A DNA stretch of 5,401 nt from Acidobacteriota bacterium. Lineage in GTDB: Bacteria > Acidobacteriota > UBA6911. Location: the NCBI GenBank assembly GCA_023265215.1, contig JAHFUH010000409.1:1-5401 (forward strand), in the 5' to 3' direction. The notes under the pieces are model-generated. The model saw nothing but the letters and a program-made list of their open reading frames with translations. It made no database searches and had not been told where the DNA came from. Shown here piece after piece: positions 5,304 to 5,401 of this stretch (the first letter of the stretch is position 1; every line of letters begins with the position of its first letter). The translations under genes and the position numbers were made by a program.

Positions 5304-5374
5304 AACGCAAAGTCGCCAGGACGCAAAGCCCGCATCCCGATCATTGCGCCCTGGCGTCTTTGCGCCTTTGCGTT
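5304..5374. repeat. CGCAAAG-type complex inverted repeat
   Basis: The left arm reads AACGCAAAG (5304-5312), TCGCCAGG (5313-5320), ACGCAAAG (5321-5328). The right arm, on the other strand, reads AACGCAAAG (5366-5374), GCGCAAAG, ACGCCAGG. The same 7-8 base units CGCAAAG and CGCCAGG are thus present in swapped order. A 9-bp outer stem and a 7-bp inner stem (5314-5320 with 5350-5356) can form, leaving one unit bulged. Repeats built on CGCAAAG/CGCC are, from memory, scattered between genes of many environmental bacteria. It is not coding and lies upstream of the holin leader. Confidence 0.75.
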
Positions 5375-5401
5375 GAGTGCTAGTGCGTGCTCGCTATCTC
5401 C

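Noticed and set aside
5228..5344. Longer holin reading frame from ATG 5344
   Set aside because: The extra 39 codons lie in the CGCAAAG repeat, while a strong AGGAGG precedes the ATG at 5227.

Overview
The window looks like the immunity/lysis part of a prophage, or a prophage remnant, in a bacterium of roughly 50% GC. The host cannot be named from the sequence. A GTA-type 3TM holin, a LexA-like phage repressor and a dispersed CGCAAAG-type repeat together suggest an environmental, probably Gram-negative, bacterium. No integrase, terminase, portal or other structural gene is visible, so the prophage reading rests on the repressor, a Cro-like gene, their operator region and the holin.

Layout. 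Positions 1-782 hold no convincing gene. They contain a cluster of hairpins (39-205), a 27-bp near-perfect inverted repeat whose arms are 418 bp apart (302-328 and 747-773), and a separate 9-bp-stem hairpin (660-698). Positions 783-3320 carry a tight minus-strand restriction-modification operon in the order C5-cytosine methyltransferase, Vsr mismatch endonuclease, HNH endonuclease. The first two overlap by ATGA. The third starts inside the end of vsr with a TTG or GTG codon. Positions 3431-4282 encode an S24/LexA-type phage repressor, also on minus. Positions 4283-4415 are an AT-rich divergent control region with back-to-back promoters and several TTG-N-CAA-like half-palindromes. Positions 4416-4826 (plus) encode a small Cro-like HTH protein that seems to be read from a leaderless mRNA. 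Its 3' end runs antisense into the 3' end of a minus-strand holin gene (4769-5227). Upstream of the holin are a possible 9-residue leader ORF coupled to the holin ribosome binding site and a complex CGCAAAG inverted repeat (5304-5374).

How it fits together. Repressor and Cro-like protein form the usual divergent lysogeny switch. The methyltransferase-Vsr-HNH cassette lies directly downstream of the repressor on the same strand, the place where temperate phages often carry genes expressed in the lysogen (as lambda carries rexAB). It is therefore best read as a prophage-borne defence module: the methyltransferase protects host DNA, Vsr repairs T:G mismatches left by 5-methylcytosine deamination, and the HNH protein is the probable restriction enzyme. 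That HNH protein has an unusual build, with two clear and one degenerate copy of a helical DNA-binding unit in front of the nuclease domain.
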